Source: Pseudoroseicyclus tamaricis
Lineage (GTDB): Bacteria; Pseudomonadota; Alphaproteobacteria; Rhodobacterales; Rhodobacteraceae
Assembly: GCF_012070395.1 (NCBI RefSeq)
Contig: NZ_JAAFYS010000002.1
Coordinates: 992,001-1,056,000 of the forward strand
DNA length: 64,000 bases
Reading direction: 5' to 3'
Positions within the stretch are counted from its first letter, which is position 1; each line of letters begins with the position of its first letter. The notes under the pieces were generated by a model that saw only the letters and a list, made by a program, of their open reading frames with translations, was not told where the DNA came from and did no database searches. A program made the translations under genes and the position numbers. Positions 1-8,861 of the stretch are shown piece by piece.

Positions 1-1793
1 CGGACGGGCTGGAACAGTGGCCCCCGCGCCGCGCCGGCGATGGAGCCCATGGAGATGGGCGTGTAGGGCGGGCGGAAGGTGGTCGTGCCGGTGGCCGGGA
101 TGGCGGCGTTGAGCGCGCCGGAGAGGACGGCGAGGCCGTTGATGTTGCTCAGCTTGCCCTGATCGGTCGCCATGCCGAGCGTCGTGTAGCGCTTGGCGTG
201 CTCGACGCTCTCGTAGCCCTCGCGGGCGGCCAACTCGACGTCGGAGACCTTCACGTCGTTCTGGTAGTCGAGGAACATCTTTCGCTTGAGCGCCGGCCCG
301 GCGCCCTGCGGCATGATCCAGACGGGGGCCATCGGCTCCTCCGCCGGCTCGCTGACGTCCAGCTCCAGCCCCGCATCGGCGAGCGCCGCCGCCGTGCCGA
401 GATGGCCGTTGGCCGTCCCCGTGACGGAGGCGATGGGCTGGCCCTTGTCGCCCCGCGGCGGGCGCGAGGCGTCGGGGCGGAAGAGCGCCTGCGCCTCGTC
501 CCATGTCAGCTTGCCGCCGCAATGGGACCACAGGTGCACGGCCGGCGACCAGCCGCCGGACATGGCCACGGCGTCGCAGGCGATATGCTCCATCGCGCCG
601 CCCTCGCCGAGCTGCAGGCCGATCTCGACGCCGGTGACGCGCTTCTTGCCATCGACCTTCACGATCGCGCGGCCCGGCTCCACCCGGATGCCGGCGTCGC
701 GGGCGGCCTGCGGCAACGCCCCCGTCACCTGCGGGCGGGCATCGACGATGACCGGCACCGCCAGCCCCGCCCGGTACAGGGCGAGCGCCGTGCGGTAGGC
801 GTCGTCGTTGTTCGTCACCACCACCGTGCGGTCTCCCGGCGAGATCGCCCAGTTGACGAGGTAATCGCGCACGGCGGAGGCCAGCATCACCCCCGGAACA
901 TCGTTGCCGGCGAAGGAGAGCGGCCGCTCCAGCGCGCCCGTGGCCAACCGGGTCTCCTCGGCGCGGATGCGCCAGAGCCGGTGGCGGGGGCCGGGTGTGG
1001 CGGGGGCGTGATCGCTCACCCGCTCGTAGGCCATGAGGTAGCCGTGGTCGTAGAGGCCGGAGGCCATTGTCCGCGTGCGCATCCGCACGTTCGCCATGGT
1101 CTCAAGCTCTTGCAGGGCGCTCTTCACCCAGTCTTCGGCGCTCTGCCCGTCGATCTGGGGGGCGTCCACCACGGCCCGGCCGCCCCAATGGGCGGTCTGT
1201 TCGATCAGGAGCACCTCGCGACCCTCGCGCCCCGCGGTCAGCGCCGCGGCGAGGCCGGAGATGCCGCCGCCGACGATCACCAGATCGACGTGGACGTGGA
1301 AATGCTCGTAGGTCGAGCCGTCCGCCTCCTGCGGCGGCTTCCCCAGCCCGGCGGACTGGCGGATGAAGGGCTCGTAGACGTGCTTCCAGAAGCTGCGCGG
1401 CCAGAGGAACGTCTTGTAGTAGAACCCCGCCGGCAAGAAGCGTGTCAGGGCGGAGTTCACCGCCCCCACGTCATGCTCGAGGCTCGGCCAGTGGTTCTGG
1501 CTCGTCGCCGTCAGGCCGGCATGCAGCTCCGCCGCCGTCGCCCGCTGGTTCGGCTCGAAGAAGGCGCCCTCACCGAGGCCCACCAGCGCGTTCGGCTCCT
1601 CGGCGCCGGAGGCGACGAGGCCGCGCGGCTGGTGGTACTTGAAGGAGCGGCCGAGCAGCATCTGCCCCTGCCCGAGCAGCGCCGAGGCCAGCGTGTCGCC
1701 GGCATAGCCATGCAGGCGCTTGCCGTCGAAGGTGAAGTCCAGCGGCTGGCTCCTGTCGAGGAGCCGGCCGCCCGTGGGCAGGCGTGCACTCAT
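1..1793 (-). CDS. soxA: Sarcosine oxidase alpha subunit, N-terminal part (runs off the window)
   Basis: Largest subunit of heterotetrameric sarcosine oxidase, which demethylates sarcosine and passes the one-carbon unit to tetrahydrofolate. The first 597 residues lie in the window; the family is about 1,000 residues, so the folate-binding C-terminal half is missing. Residues 1-100 resemble the small N-terminal domain of the family. The dinucleotide-binding motif GGGISG lies at 175-180, followed by an ERPLSFAGNDVPG segment typical of the NAD(P)-binding domain. The start ATG overlaps the stop of the upstream delta-subunit gene as ATGA, implying translational coupling. The gene order beta, small membrane protein, delta, alpha supports the call. 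Very sure of family; the rest, including soxG, would be left of base 1. Confidence 0.95.
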   Translation of the reverse strand, partial: MSARLPTGGRLLDRSQPLDFTFDGKRLHGYAGDTLASALLGQGQMLLGRSFKYHQPRGLVASGAEEPNALVGLGEGAFFEPNQRATAAELHAGLTATSQNHWPSLEHDVGAVNSALTRFLPAGFYYKTFLWPRSFWKHVYEPFIRQSAGLGKPPQEADGSTYEHFHVHVDLVIVGGGISGLAAALTAGREGREVLLIEQTAHWGGRAVVDAPQIDGQSAEDWVKSALQELETMANVRMRTRTMASGLYDHGYLMAYERVSDHAPATPGPRHRLWRIRAEETRLATGALERPLSFAGNDVPGVMLASAVRDYLVNWAISPGDRTVVVTNNDDAYRTALALYRAGLAVPVIVDARPQVTGALPQAARDAGIRVEPGRAIVKVDGKKRVTGVEIGLQLGEGGAMEHIACDAVAMSGGWSPAVHLWSHCGGKLTWDEAQALFRPDASRPPRGDKGQPIASVTGTANGHLGTAAALADAGLELDVSEPAEEPMAPVWIMPQGAGPALKRKMFLDYQNDVKVSDVELAAREGYESVEHAKRYTTLGMATDQGKLSNINGLAVLSGALNAAIPATGTTTFRPPYTPISMGSIAGAARGPLFQPV

Positions 1794-2119
1794 GAAAAGT
1801 CCCTCCACCGCCAGCCGGGATGGCGCTCGGTGATCGCGGCGCGGATATGCTCCGGCGGCTCGGTCGTCTGGGCGGGATAGGTGCCGAACACCTCCAGCGT
1901 CGCGGTGTCGCGCGCGGCTAGGAACCACTTGCCGCAGCCATAGGCGTGGCGCCAGCGCTCGAAATGCGGGCCGCGCGGGTTCTCCCGCATGAAGAGGTAG
2001 TCCTCGACCTCGCTCTCCGACGCGCCGGGGCCGGCGCGGCGGACATGCGCCTCGCCGCCACCGGCCAGCTCGGTCTCGTCGGCGGTGACGCCGCAGCAGG
2101 GACAGGTCAGAATCAGCAC
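1790..2119 (-). CDS. soxD: Sarcosine oxidase delta subunit
   Basis: Small zinc-binding subunit of heterotetrameric sarcosine oxidase, 109 residues, normal for the family (about 100). The N-terminal CPCCG (Cys6, Cys8, Cys9) and the later HAYGCGKWF (His58, Cys62) provide the Cys/His set expected for the structural zinc. The ENPRGPHFERWRH stretch is typical of SoxD. Its stop overlaps the soxA start by four bases, so the two subunits are probably made together. About 65 bases separate it from the upstream small membrane-protein gene. No internal defects seen. Confidence 0.95.
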   Translation of the reverse strand: MLILTCPCCGVTADETELAGGGEAHVRRAGPGASESEVEDYLFMRENPRGPHFERWRHAYGCGKWFLAARDTATLEVFGTYPAQTTEPPEHIRAAITERHPGWRWRDFS

Positions 2120-2185
2120 GGGCGGCCCCCTGGGCTGGAGGCCGCCGCGCCCCTCGCATGAGGGAAGCCTTGCAGGCCGTTGATC

Positions 2186-2599
2186 TTATTCGAGAACAGG
2201 TTCCGACGCAGGCACGCCCGCATCGGTGTCGTCAGCCGGCGGAGCCTCGTCGAGCGGCACGCCGTCGTCGGTGAGAACCTCCTCGGCCGGCGGCTCCAGA
2301 TCGGCGCCCTCGCCGGTCGCGGGGTCGACGCCCACGGCATCGACGCCATCGGTGGTTTCCAGCTCCGAGTCCAGCGCGCCGACGGCGGGATCGCTTTCCA
2401 GCCCCTCCTCGATCGGGCCGCGATCCGGGATCGCCCAGGCGAGCAGCGCGATGACGACGAGGATGCCGACGATCGCCGCGGCGATGAGCCCGGCCTTGCC
2501 GCGGCGGGAGCGGGACGGCTCTGCGACAAGCCGGGAGCTCTGGCCGGGCTGATCGGGCCTCGTGCCCGGACGCTCGGAATCGGAATGGGTGTTCGACAT
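2186..2599 (-). CDS. Small single-pass membrane protein with acidic C-terminal tail
   Basis: A 137-residue protein of unknown function between soxB and soxD, on the same strand. A basic, serine-rich N terminus leads into one clear membrane segment (about residues 36-57), followed by an acidic tail rich in Asp, Glu, Pro and Ala with no conserved motif that I recognise. The positive-inside rule suggests the tail is periplasmic. It sits inside an otherwise compact sarcosine oxidase operon, with 97 bases to soxB and 66 to soxD, so it is probably co-transcribed. Nothing ties it to sarcosine metabolism by sequence. Codon use looks like that of its neighbours. Confidence 0.7.
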   Translation of the reverse strand: MSNTHSDSERPGTRPDQPGQSSRLVAEPSRSRRGKAGLIAAAIVGILVVIALLAWAIPDRGPIEEGLESDPAVGALDSELETTDGVDAVGVDPATGEGADLEPPAEEVLTDDGVPLDEAPPADDTDAGVPASEPVLE

Positions 2600-2696
2600 G
2601 GGGGCCTCCGTGAAGCGGTTGCCCTCGCAACGCCCCCCTCCGGCTGCCGGTTCCGCCGGGTCATAGCGGGAAGCCGCCGATCAAGCTGATGCGCCA

Positions 2697-3947
2697 TCAA
2701 TGCGCCACCCCCGCCGCCACGCTCTCGTCGATGAAGCGCCCCTCGCGGAAGCGCTCCATCCCGAAGGCGGCGGAGAGCGGCGAGTGGCCCTTGGCCATCA
2801 GCTCCGCCATCGCCCAGCCGGAGCCGGGGATGGCCTTGAAGCCGCCCGTCCCCCAGCCGCAGTTCACGAAGATCCCGTCCACCGGCGTCTTGGAGATAAT
2901 CGGCGAGCGGTCCCCCGTCATGTCGACGATGCCGCCCCATTGCCGCAGCATCTTCAGCCGCGAGATCATCGGGAAGGTCTCCACCAGCGCGCGCACCGTC
3001 TCCTCGATATGGTGGAAGCTCCCGCGCTGCGTGTAGTTGTTGAAGGCGTCGGTGCCGCCGCCGATGACCATCTCGCCCTTGTCGGACTGGCTCATGTAGC
3101 CGTGCACCGTGTTGGCCATCACCACCACGTCCATGCAGGGCTTGATCGGCTCGCTCACCAGCGCCTGCAGCGCGAGGCTCTCGATCGGCAGGCGGAAGCC
3201 GGCCTTCTGCGCCAGCACGCCGGAATGGCCGGCGACGACCAGCCCCAGCTTGCCGCAGCCGATCTCGCCCTTGCTCGTCTCCACCACCGTCACCTGCCCG
3301 CCCTCGGAGCGGATGCCGGTGACCTCGCAGTTCTGGATGATGTCCATCCCCATGTCGGAGCAGGCCCGCGCGTAGCCCCAGGCGACGGCATCGTGCCGCG
3401 CCGTGCCGCCGCGCGCCTGCCAGAGCGCGCCGAGCACGGGGTACCGCGGCCCCTTGAGCTCGATGATCGGCACCAGCTCCTTCACGCGCTCGGGCGAGAT
3501 GAACTCCGTCGTCACGCCCTGGATGGAGTTGGCATGGGCGGTGCGCTTGTAGCCGCGCACCTCGTGCTCGGTCTGTGCCAGCATCATGACGCCCCGGGGG
3601 GAGAACATGACGTTGTAGTTCAGCTCCTGGCTGAGCGTCTCGTAGAGGGCGCGGGACTTCTCGTAGATCGCCGCCGACGGGTCCTGCAGGTAGTTGGAGC
3701 GGATGATCGTGGTGTTGCGGCCTGTGTTGCCGCCGCCGAGCCAGCCCTTCTCCAGCACCGCGACGTTGCGGATGCCGAAGTTCTTGCCGAGGTAATAGGC
3801 CGTCGCCAGACCATGGCCGCCGGCGCCGACGATGATCACGTCGTAGCGCGGCTTCGGGCTCGCCTTGGCCCAGGCGCGCTGCCAGCCGAGGTGGTCGCGA
3901 AGCGCCTCCCGGGCGAGGGCAAAGGCGGAATAGCGGCGGGTGGACAT
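2697..3947 (-). CDS. soxB: Sarcosine oxidase beta subunit
   Basis: FAD/FMN-containing subunit that carries out sarcosine oxidation, 416 residues, the usual length. The FAD-binding motif GAGGHG is at 41-46, and the ALRDHLGWQRAW-type N terminus is typical of the heterotetrameric enzyme. The GGTARHDAV segment near residue 185 carries the histidine expected to hold FMN covalently (family knowledge, not provable here). I chose the ATG giving MSTRRYSAF because it matches the family N terminus; an in-frame ATG 54 bases further upstream would add an unconserved leader. First gene of the operon that continues to soxD and soxA. Confidence 0.95.
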   Translation of the reverse strand: MSTRRYSAFALAREALRDHLGWQRAWAKASPKPRYDVIIVGAGGHGLATAYYLGKNFGIRNVAVLEKGWLGGGNTGRNTTIIRSNYLQDPSAAIYEKSRALYETLSQELNYNVMFSPRGVMMLAQTEHEVRGYKRTAHANSIQGVTTEFISPERVKELVPIIELKGPRYPVLGALWQARGGTARHDAVAWGYARACSDMGMDIIQNCEVTGIRSEGGQVTVVETSKGEIGCGKLGLVVAGHSGVLAQKAGFRLPIESLALQALVSEPIKPCMDVVVMANTVHGYMSQSDKGEMVIGGGTDAFNNYTQRGSFHHIEETVRALVETFPMISRLKMLRQWGGIVDMTGDRSPIISKTPVDGIFVNCGWGTGGFKAIPGSGWAMAELMAKGHSPLSAAFGMERFREGRFIDESVAAGVAH

Positions 3948-4257
3948 GCGAATCCCCGTTCTGCGTCTGAGGCTCTTCTGACGCCGCAGGGCGCCGGCCA
4001 TCCTGTTGGTTGCGGCACCTCTTTGCCCGAAACCGACAGCCTCACGTTGCGGCGAGCCCGGCGTGACCGGGGCCCCCTCGCCCTTTTCAAAATACTCTCT
4101 TCGATCGCCAGTGTCGCGCCATCGGTCCGGGCGTCAAGGGCGACGCGGGGCACAAGCCCCTCGCTCCCTCCCCGTCCCTCGCCGCCGGTCACGAATGGCG
4201 CACCCCCGCCGCCGCCCGCCCCTTTCGCCTCCCCCACCCCGGCGCTAGAGAGGGCGC
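3948..4257. other. Divergent intergenic region between soxB and ccmI
   Basis: A 310-base gap between two divergently transcribed genes, so it must hold both promoters. I see no convincing -35/-10 pair, operator palindrome or small gene. The only A+T-rich patch is CTTTTCAAAATACTCTC near 4083-4100; a loosely similar AATAC/TTCG patch recurs in the gaps near 26,440 and 40,620. Confidence 0.5.
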
Positions 4258-5469
4258 ATGTTCTGGGCACTCGCTCTTCTCATGGCGCTCGGCGTCGGGC
4301 TGATCCTCTGCCTGCCGCTGATGCGCCCCGGCACCGCCAGCGGCGGCAGCTCCGACAGGGCGCTCTACCGCGCCCAGCTGGAGGAGGTGGAGCGTGACCG
4401 CGCCCGCGGCCTCCTCGGCGAGGCGGAGGCGGAGCGGGTGCGCACAGAGGTCGCCCGCCGCCTGCTCGCCGCGGTGGAGGAGGAGCGGGCCGGCACCGCG
4501 CCGCGCCCCGCCGCGCTGGCCGGCGCCGCCGCCGTGGTGCTGGCGCTCGCCGCCGGCGGCGCCGGGCTCTATCTCTGGCTCGGCGCGCCGGGCTACCCCG
4601 ACATGCCGCGCGCCATGCGCATGCAGATGGCCGACGAGGCCCGCGAGGCGCGCCTGCCCCAGGCCCGGGCGGAGGAGATGGCCGCCGCCGCCATGCCGCC
4701 GCCGCCCGAGGCGCCGCAGGATTACCTCGACATGATCGCGCAGCTGCGCGAGGCGGTGCCGACGCGCCCCGACGATCCGCGCGGCTGGGAGCTTCTGGCC
4801 GAGCACGAGTTCGCCCTCGGCAACTACGCCGCCGCCGCCCGCGCGCAGGAGCGGCTGGTGGAGCTGCGGGGCGAGGACGTGACGATGGCGGATCGCGAGG
4901 GCCTGCTCGACCGCTGGGTCGCCGCCGCCGGCGGCTTCGTCTCCCCGGAGGCGGAAGGGCTGGCCCGCCAGATGCTGGAGATCGACGCGCAGAACGCCGC
5001 CGGGCGCTACTACCTCGGCCTCCTCCATGCCCAGTTCGACCGGCCGGACCTCGCCTTCTCGCTCTGGCGCCCGCTGGCGGAGGCGGGCGGCGCCGGCCCC
5101 TATGCCCAGCTCGCCCGCCTGCAGGTCTCCGACGTCGCCGCCGAGATGGGGCTGGACTACACGCCTCCCGCCGCCACGACCCGCGGGCCGGGGGCGGAGG
5201 ATCTGGCCGCCGCCGCCGACATGACGGCCGAAGAGCAGCAGGCGATGGCGGAGGGCATGGTCTCCCGCCTCCTGCAACGGCTCGCCGAAGAGGGCGGCCC
5301 GGCGGAGGACTGGGCGCAGGCCATCCGGGCGCTCGGCGTCCTCGGCCGCGGCGAGGCGGCGGCGCCGATCTATGCCGAGGCGCAACAGGTCTTCGCCGGG
5401 GACGAGGCGGCCCTCGCCGCGCTCGCCAGCGCCGCCGAAGCTGCGGGACTGGAGCCCTCCGATGGCTGA
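4258..5469 (+). CDS. ccmI: Cytochrome c biogenesis protein CcmI
   Basis: Component of the system I cytochrome c maturation pathway that presents apocytochrome c to the haem ligation complex. It has 403 residues. Membrane segments at about 1-22 and 85-108 flank a cytoplasmic loop with the family-typical YRAQLEEVERDRARGLL helix. After the second segment comes a long alanine-rich, TPR-like periplasmic region that ends near residue 400, as in alphaproteobacterial CcmI proteins. It is followed after 57 bases by ruvX in the same direction. No other ccm genes are in the window. Confidence 0.9.
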   Translation: MFWALALLMALGVGLILCLPLMRPGTASGGSSDRALYRAQLEEVERDRARGLLGEAEAERVRTEVARRLLAAVEEERAGTAPRPAALAGAAAVVLALAAGGAGLYLWLGAPGYPDMPRAMRMQMADEAREARLPQARAEEMAAAAMPPPPEAPQDYLDMIAQLREAVPTRPDDPRGWELLAEHEFALGNYAAAARAQERLVELRGEDVTMADREGLLDRWVAAAGGFVSPEAEGLARQMLEIDAQNAAGRYYLGLLHAQFDRPDLAFSLWRPLAEAGGAGPYAQLARLQVSDVAAEMGLDYTPPAATTRGPGAEDLAAAADMTAEEQQAMAEGMVSRLLQRLAEEGGPAEDWAQAIRALGVLGRGEAAAPIYAEAQQVFAGDEAALAALASAAEAAGLEPSDG

Positions 5470-5490
5470 GCCGATGGTCGAGAGCCGCCC

Positions 5491-5516
5491 GAGACGCGCC
5501 CGCAAGGGAGCGGCGA
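5491..5516 (+). repeat. 26-base element shared with 28485-28510
   Basis: The 26 bases here, beginning GAGACGCGCCCGCAAGGG and ending AGCGGCGA, recur exactly at 28485-28510 after the yceD gene. Here the element lies just before ruvX. At the second site it opens a GAGACGC/GCGTCTC inverted repeat, which is absent here. Confidence 0.7.
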
Positions 5517-5526
5517 GGCCCCGCCC

Positions 5527-6003
5527 ATGATCTGCGACAGCGCCGAGGCCTTCGCCGCCGCCCTGCCCCGCACCGGCGCCCTCATCGGCGCCGATCTCGG
5601 CACCGTCACGCTCGGCGTTGCCGTCTCCGACGGGCTGCGCTCCGTCGCCTCGCCGATCGAGACCATCAAGCGCAAGAAGTTCACCCTCGACGCTGCCCGC
5701 TTCCTCGCCATCTCGGAGGGGCGCGCCTGCGTCGGCATCGTGCTCGGCCTGCCGATCAACATGGACGGTTCCGAGGGCCCGCGCGCCCAGTCGACCCGCG
5801 CCTTCGCGCGCAACCTCTCGCGCCTCACCGAGCTGCCCATCGCCTTCTGGGACGAGCGGCTCTCCACCATGGCCGCCGAGCGGGCGCTGCTGGAAGCGGA
5901 CACCTCCCGCCGCCGCCGCGCCGAGGTGATCGACCATGTCGCCGCCGGCTACATCCTGCAGGGGATGCTCGACCGGCTGGGTCATCTGGGGAGGCAGGCA
6001 TGA
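5527..6003 (+). CDS. ruvX: Putative Holliday junction resolvase / pre-16S rRNA nuclease (YqgF/RuvX)
   Basis: RNase H-like fold nuclease of the YqgF/RuvX family, 158 residues, close to the usual 140-160. The first catalytic aspartate is in GADLGTVTLGVAVSD (Asp23), followed by the GLPINMDGSEGPRAQ loop, the WDERLST motif and a C-terminal DHVAAGYIL carrying the last acidic residue. The family is linked to 16S rRNA 5' maturation and, in older literature, to Holliday junction cleavage. Its stop codon overlaps the ATG of the next gene (ATGA), so the DUF1289 gene is translationally coupled to it. Confidence 0.93.
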   Translation: MICDSAEAFAAALPRTGALIGADLGTVTLGVAVSDGLRSVASPIETIKRKKFTLDAARFLAISEGRACVGIVLGLPINMDGSEGPRAQSTRAFARNLSRLTELPIAFWDERLSTMAAERALLEADTSRRRRAEVIDHVAAGYILQGMLDRLGHLGRQA

Positions 6004-6248
6004 GCGACGACGTCTGGCGCCGGGCGGAGATCGAGAGCCCTTGCGTGAAGACCTGCGTGGTCCACCCCAAGGCGAAGATCTGCGTCGGCTGCTACCGCAC
6101 CATCGACGAGATCGCGCAGTGGACGAAGCTTAGCCCCGAGCAGCGCCACGCCATCATGGCCGATCTGCCGGCTCGCGCCCCGCTGCTCACCCAGCGGCGC
6201 GGCGGCCGCGCCGCCCGGCGGGGCGAGCCGGGATCCGACGAGAGCTAG
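6000..6248 (+). CDS. DUF1289 family small cysteine-rich protein
   Basis: An 82-residue protein with the DUF1289 pattern: Cys15, Cys19, Cys28 and Cys31 in SPCVKTC...ICVGC, followed by RTIDEIAQW. The four cysteines suggest a small metal-binding knuckle, but the function of the family is unknown. A basic, glycine-rich tail (residues 60-82) is not conserved in families I know. The gene starts inside the ruvX stop codon. Its TAG stop overlaps the stop of the convergent ubiH-type gene within the four bases CTAG. Confidence 0.88.
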   Translation: MSDDVWRRAEIESPCVKTCVVHPKAKICVGCYRTIDEIAQWTKLSPEQRHAIMADLPARAPLLTQRRGGRAARRGEPGSDES

Positions 6249-7447
6249 CGCATCAGCGGCGGCAGGTCGCCCGTCAGCCCCGCCGCCTCGCGCATCAGCC
6301 CGCGCCTGAGCCCCGGCAGCGCCGAGACGGCCCCGAGCCCCAGCCGCCGGCCGGCGCGCAGAAGCGGGTTGTCGTTGGAGAAAAGGCGGTTGAACCCGTC
6401 CGTCGCCATCGCCAGCGCCGCCGTGTCGAAGCCCCGCCAGCTCTGGTAGCGCGCCAGCACCGGGGCGGAGCCGATGTCCTCCCCGCGCCGCACCGCCGCC
6501 CCCAGCACTTCCGCCAGCGCCGCCACGTCGCGAAAACCGGCGTTCAGCCCCTGCCCCGCCAGCGGGTGCAGCCCGTGCGCCGCATCGCCCACCAGCGCCA
6601 GCCGCGCCGCCACGAAGCGCTCCGCCAGCGACAGGCCCAGCGGGTAGGAGAAGCGCTTCGACGCCAGCGAGATCTGCCCGAGGTGAGAGCCGAAGGCGGG
6701 GCGCAGGGCGGCGAGGAACGCCTCCTCCTCCATCGCCATCAGCGCCTCGGCCCGCGCCGCCCGCTCGCTCCAGACGATGGAGCTGCGGTTCCCGCTCAGC
6801 GGCAGGATCGCCAGCGGCCCGCCCGGCATGAAGAACTGGTGCGCCACGCCCTCGTGCGGGCGCTCGTGCGCCACCGCGCAGGTGACGGCGATCTGCCCGT
6901 ATTCCGTGCCCCGCCGCTTCAGCCCCGCGCGCATCGCCGTGCCGCTCCGCCGCCCGTCGGCGCCGACGATGAGCGTGCCCTCCAGCACCTCGCCGCCCTC
7001 CAGCGTCACCCGCGCGCCGCCCGGCCCCGTCTCCTGCGCGATGACCTTTGCGCCGGCCCGTTGCGTCACCCCGGCGCCCTCCAGCGCGGCGAGCAGCGCC
7101 GGGCGCAGGTGGCGATCCTCCACCATCTGGCCCATCGGCCCCTCTTCCAGCGCGCCGCGCTCGAAATGCAGCCAGAAGGGCCCGGCCCCCTCGCCGGCCA
7201 CCCCGTCCGTCACCTTGATCTCCTCGATCGGCTGCGCCTCTGCGGCCACCGCCTCCCAGACGCCCAGCGCCTTGAGAAGCTTCACGGAGGCCGCGGCCAG
7301 CGCATAGGCGCGGCCGTCGAAGCCGGGGGCGGAGCGCGTCTCCGCCGGCAGGGCGTCGAGCAGGGTGGCGCCGATGCCGGCCTTGGCGAGGGCGAGGGCG
7401 AGCGCGGGGCCGTTGAGACCGCCGCCGATGATGAGGGCGTGCTGCAT
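6245..7447 (-). CDS. ubiH: UbiH/UbiF-family FAD-dependent ubiquinone hydroxylase
   Basis: FAD monooxygenase of the UbiH/UbiF/VisC/COQ6 family, 400 residues, likely hydroxylating the aromatic ring of ubiquinone precursors at the membrane. Visible motifs are the N-terminal GGGLNGPALALAL for the FAD ADP moiety, the GADGRRS (DG) motif near 160-170, and GDAAHGLHPLAGQGLNAGF, the second FAD motif that is highly typical of the family. The start MQHALIIGGG puts the Rossmann strand at the N terminus as usual. Which ring position it hydroxylates cannot be read from sequence, so the symbol is provisional. It is transcribed alone on the minus strand. Confidence 0.87.
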   Translation of the reverse strand: MQHALIIGGGLNGPALALALAKAGIGATLLDALPAETRSAPGFDGRAYALAAASVKLLKALGVWEAVAAEAQPIEEIKVTDGVAGEGAGPFWLHFERGALEEGPMGQMVEDRHLRPALLAALEGAGVTQRAGAKVIAQETGPGGARVTLEGGEVLEGTLIVGADGRRSGTAMRAGLKRRGTEYGQIAVTCAVAHERPHEGVAHQFFMPGGPLAILPLSGNRSSIVWSERAARAEALMAMEEEAFLAALRPAFGSHLGQISLASKRFSYPLGLSLAERFVAARLALVGDAAHGLHPLAGQGLNAGFRDVAALAEVLGAAVRRGEDIGSAPVLARYQSWRGFDTAALAMATDGFNRLFSNDNPLLRAGRRLGLGAVSALPGLRRGLMREAAGLTGDLPPLMR

Positions 7448-7528
7448 GGCCGATTTGTCGCGCCGCCGGGCCGCATTGTCCATGGGGGACGCTCGGGCTA
7501 GCCTCTGCCGCGGCAGGCAAGGGGGCGA

Positions 7529-8851
7529 ATGATGGACGAGTGGCGGCAGATGAGCGCGGCGGCGCTGGGGCGCGGCATCGGCGCCGGCGAGATCGACCCG
7601 GTGGCACTGGCGGAGACCTTCCTCTCCGCCGCGGGCGAGAGCCACGACATCTACGCCCGCCTCACCCCCGACCGCGCCCTCGCCGAGGCCCGCGCCGCCG
7701 CCGACCGCGCCAAGACCGGCACCCGCCGCGGCCCGCTCGATGGCGTGCCGGTCTCCTGGAAGGACCTCTTCGATTCGGCCGGCGTGGCGACGGAAGCCGG
7801 CACCGCCCTGATGGCGGGCCGCGTGCCGGAGCGGGATGCCGCCGTGCTGGCCCGCGGCAGCGCCGAGGGGCTCGTCTGCCTCGGCAAGACGCATATGAGC
7901 GAGATCGCCTTCTCCGGCCTCGGCCTCAACCCGATCACGGCGACGCCGCCGAACATCCATGACCCGGAGGTGGTCCCCGGCGGCTCCTCCTCCGGCGCCG
8001 CCACCTCCGTCGCCTTCGGGCTGGCGGCGGGGGGCATCGGCTCCGACACCGGCGGCTCCTGCCGCATCCCCGCGGCGTGGAACGACATCACCGGCTTCAA
8101 GCCGGCCCATGGCGCCCTGCCGCTCACCGGCTCCGTCCCGCTCGCCGCCAGCTTCGACACCATCGGCCCCCTCGCCCGGACGGTCGAGGATTGCGCCCTC
8201 CTCTACGCCGCCCTCGGCGGGCGGGGGGTGGATCTCTCCGGCGCCAGCCTCGCCGGGCGGCGCCTGCTCTTGGTGGAGACGGTTGTCGGCGAGGGGCTGG
8301 AGGAGGCGCCCGCCGCCGGCCTCGCCCGCGCCGTGGAGGCGCTGGAGGCCGCCGGCGCGGTGGTGGAGCGGCGGGCGCTGCCCTGCCTCACCGGGGCCTA
8401 CGAGCTCTCCGGCCCGCTCTACACCGGCGAGGCCTGGGGCGCGTGGTCTTCGTTGATCGAGCCGGCGCCGGAGAAGATGTTCCCCCAGATCCTCAAGCGC
8501 GTCTCCGCCGGCCGTGACGTGCCCGCCCCCCGCTTCGTCGCGGGGTGGGAGCGGCTGCGCGCCCTGCGCGAAGAGTTCCGCGCCGCCACCGCCGGCTACG
8601 ACGCCGTAATCTGCGCCAGCGCCCCGCTCCTGCCGCCGAACAAGGCGCGGCTCCTGGAGGACGAAGATTACTACGTCGAGGCCAACCTGCTGACGCTGCG
8701 CAATACGCGGATGGCGAACCTCATGGGCCTCGCCTCGATCAGCCTGCCGACGGGCGTGCCCTCCGCCGGCCTCCTCCTCAACGCCCTGCCGGAGCGGGAG
8801 GGGCTGATGCTCCGCCTCGCCGCGGCGGCGGAGGCGGCGCTGGCCGGCTGA
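7529..8851 (+). CDS. Amidase signature family protein
   Basis: Hydrolase of the amidase signature family, 440 residues. The catalytic Ser-cisSer-Lys triad is present: Lys78 in SWKDL, the cis-serine within GGSSSG (151-156), and the nucleophile Ser177 in GSDTGGS. The substrate is unknown; family members include aryl amidases, indoleacetamide hydrolases and GatA. GatA is unlikely because no gatB or gatC is adjacent and the length and C terminus differ. An ATG three bases downstream of the chosen start is equally possible. It is divergent from the UbiH-type gene with about 80 bases between them. Confidence 0.88.
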   Translation: MMDEWRQMSAAALGRGIGAGEIDPVALAETFLSAAGESHDIYARLTPDRALAEARAAADRAKTGTRRGPLDGVPVSWKDLFDSAGVATEAGTALMAGRVPERDAAVLARGSAEGLVCLGKTHMSEIAFSGLGLNPITATPPNIHDPEVVPGGSSSGAATSVAFGLAAGGIGSDTGGSCRIPAAWNDITGFKPAHGALPLTGSVPLAASFDTIGPLARTVEDCALLYAALGGRGVDLSGASLAGRRLLLVETVVGEGLEEAPAAGLARAVEALEAAGAVVERRALPCLTGAYELSGPLYTGEAWGAWSSLIEPAPEKMFPQILKRVSAGRDVPAPRFVAGWERLRALREEFRAATAGYDAVICASAPLLPPNKARLLEDEDYYVEANLLTLRNTRMANLMGLASISLPTGVPSAGLLLNALPEREGLMLRLAAAAEAALAG

Positions 8852-8861
8852 CGGGCGCGCG

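Noticed and set aside
2700-4397. Long open frame on the plus strand over soxB
   Set aside because: It is the complement of a clear soxB gene, Arg/His/Ala-rich and without conserved motifs; G+C-rich codon bias keeps such shadows open.
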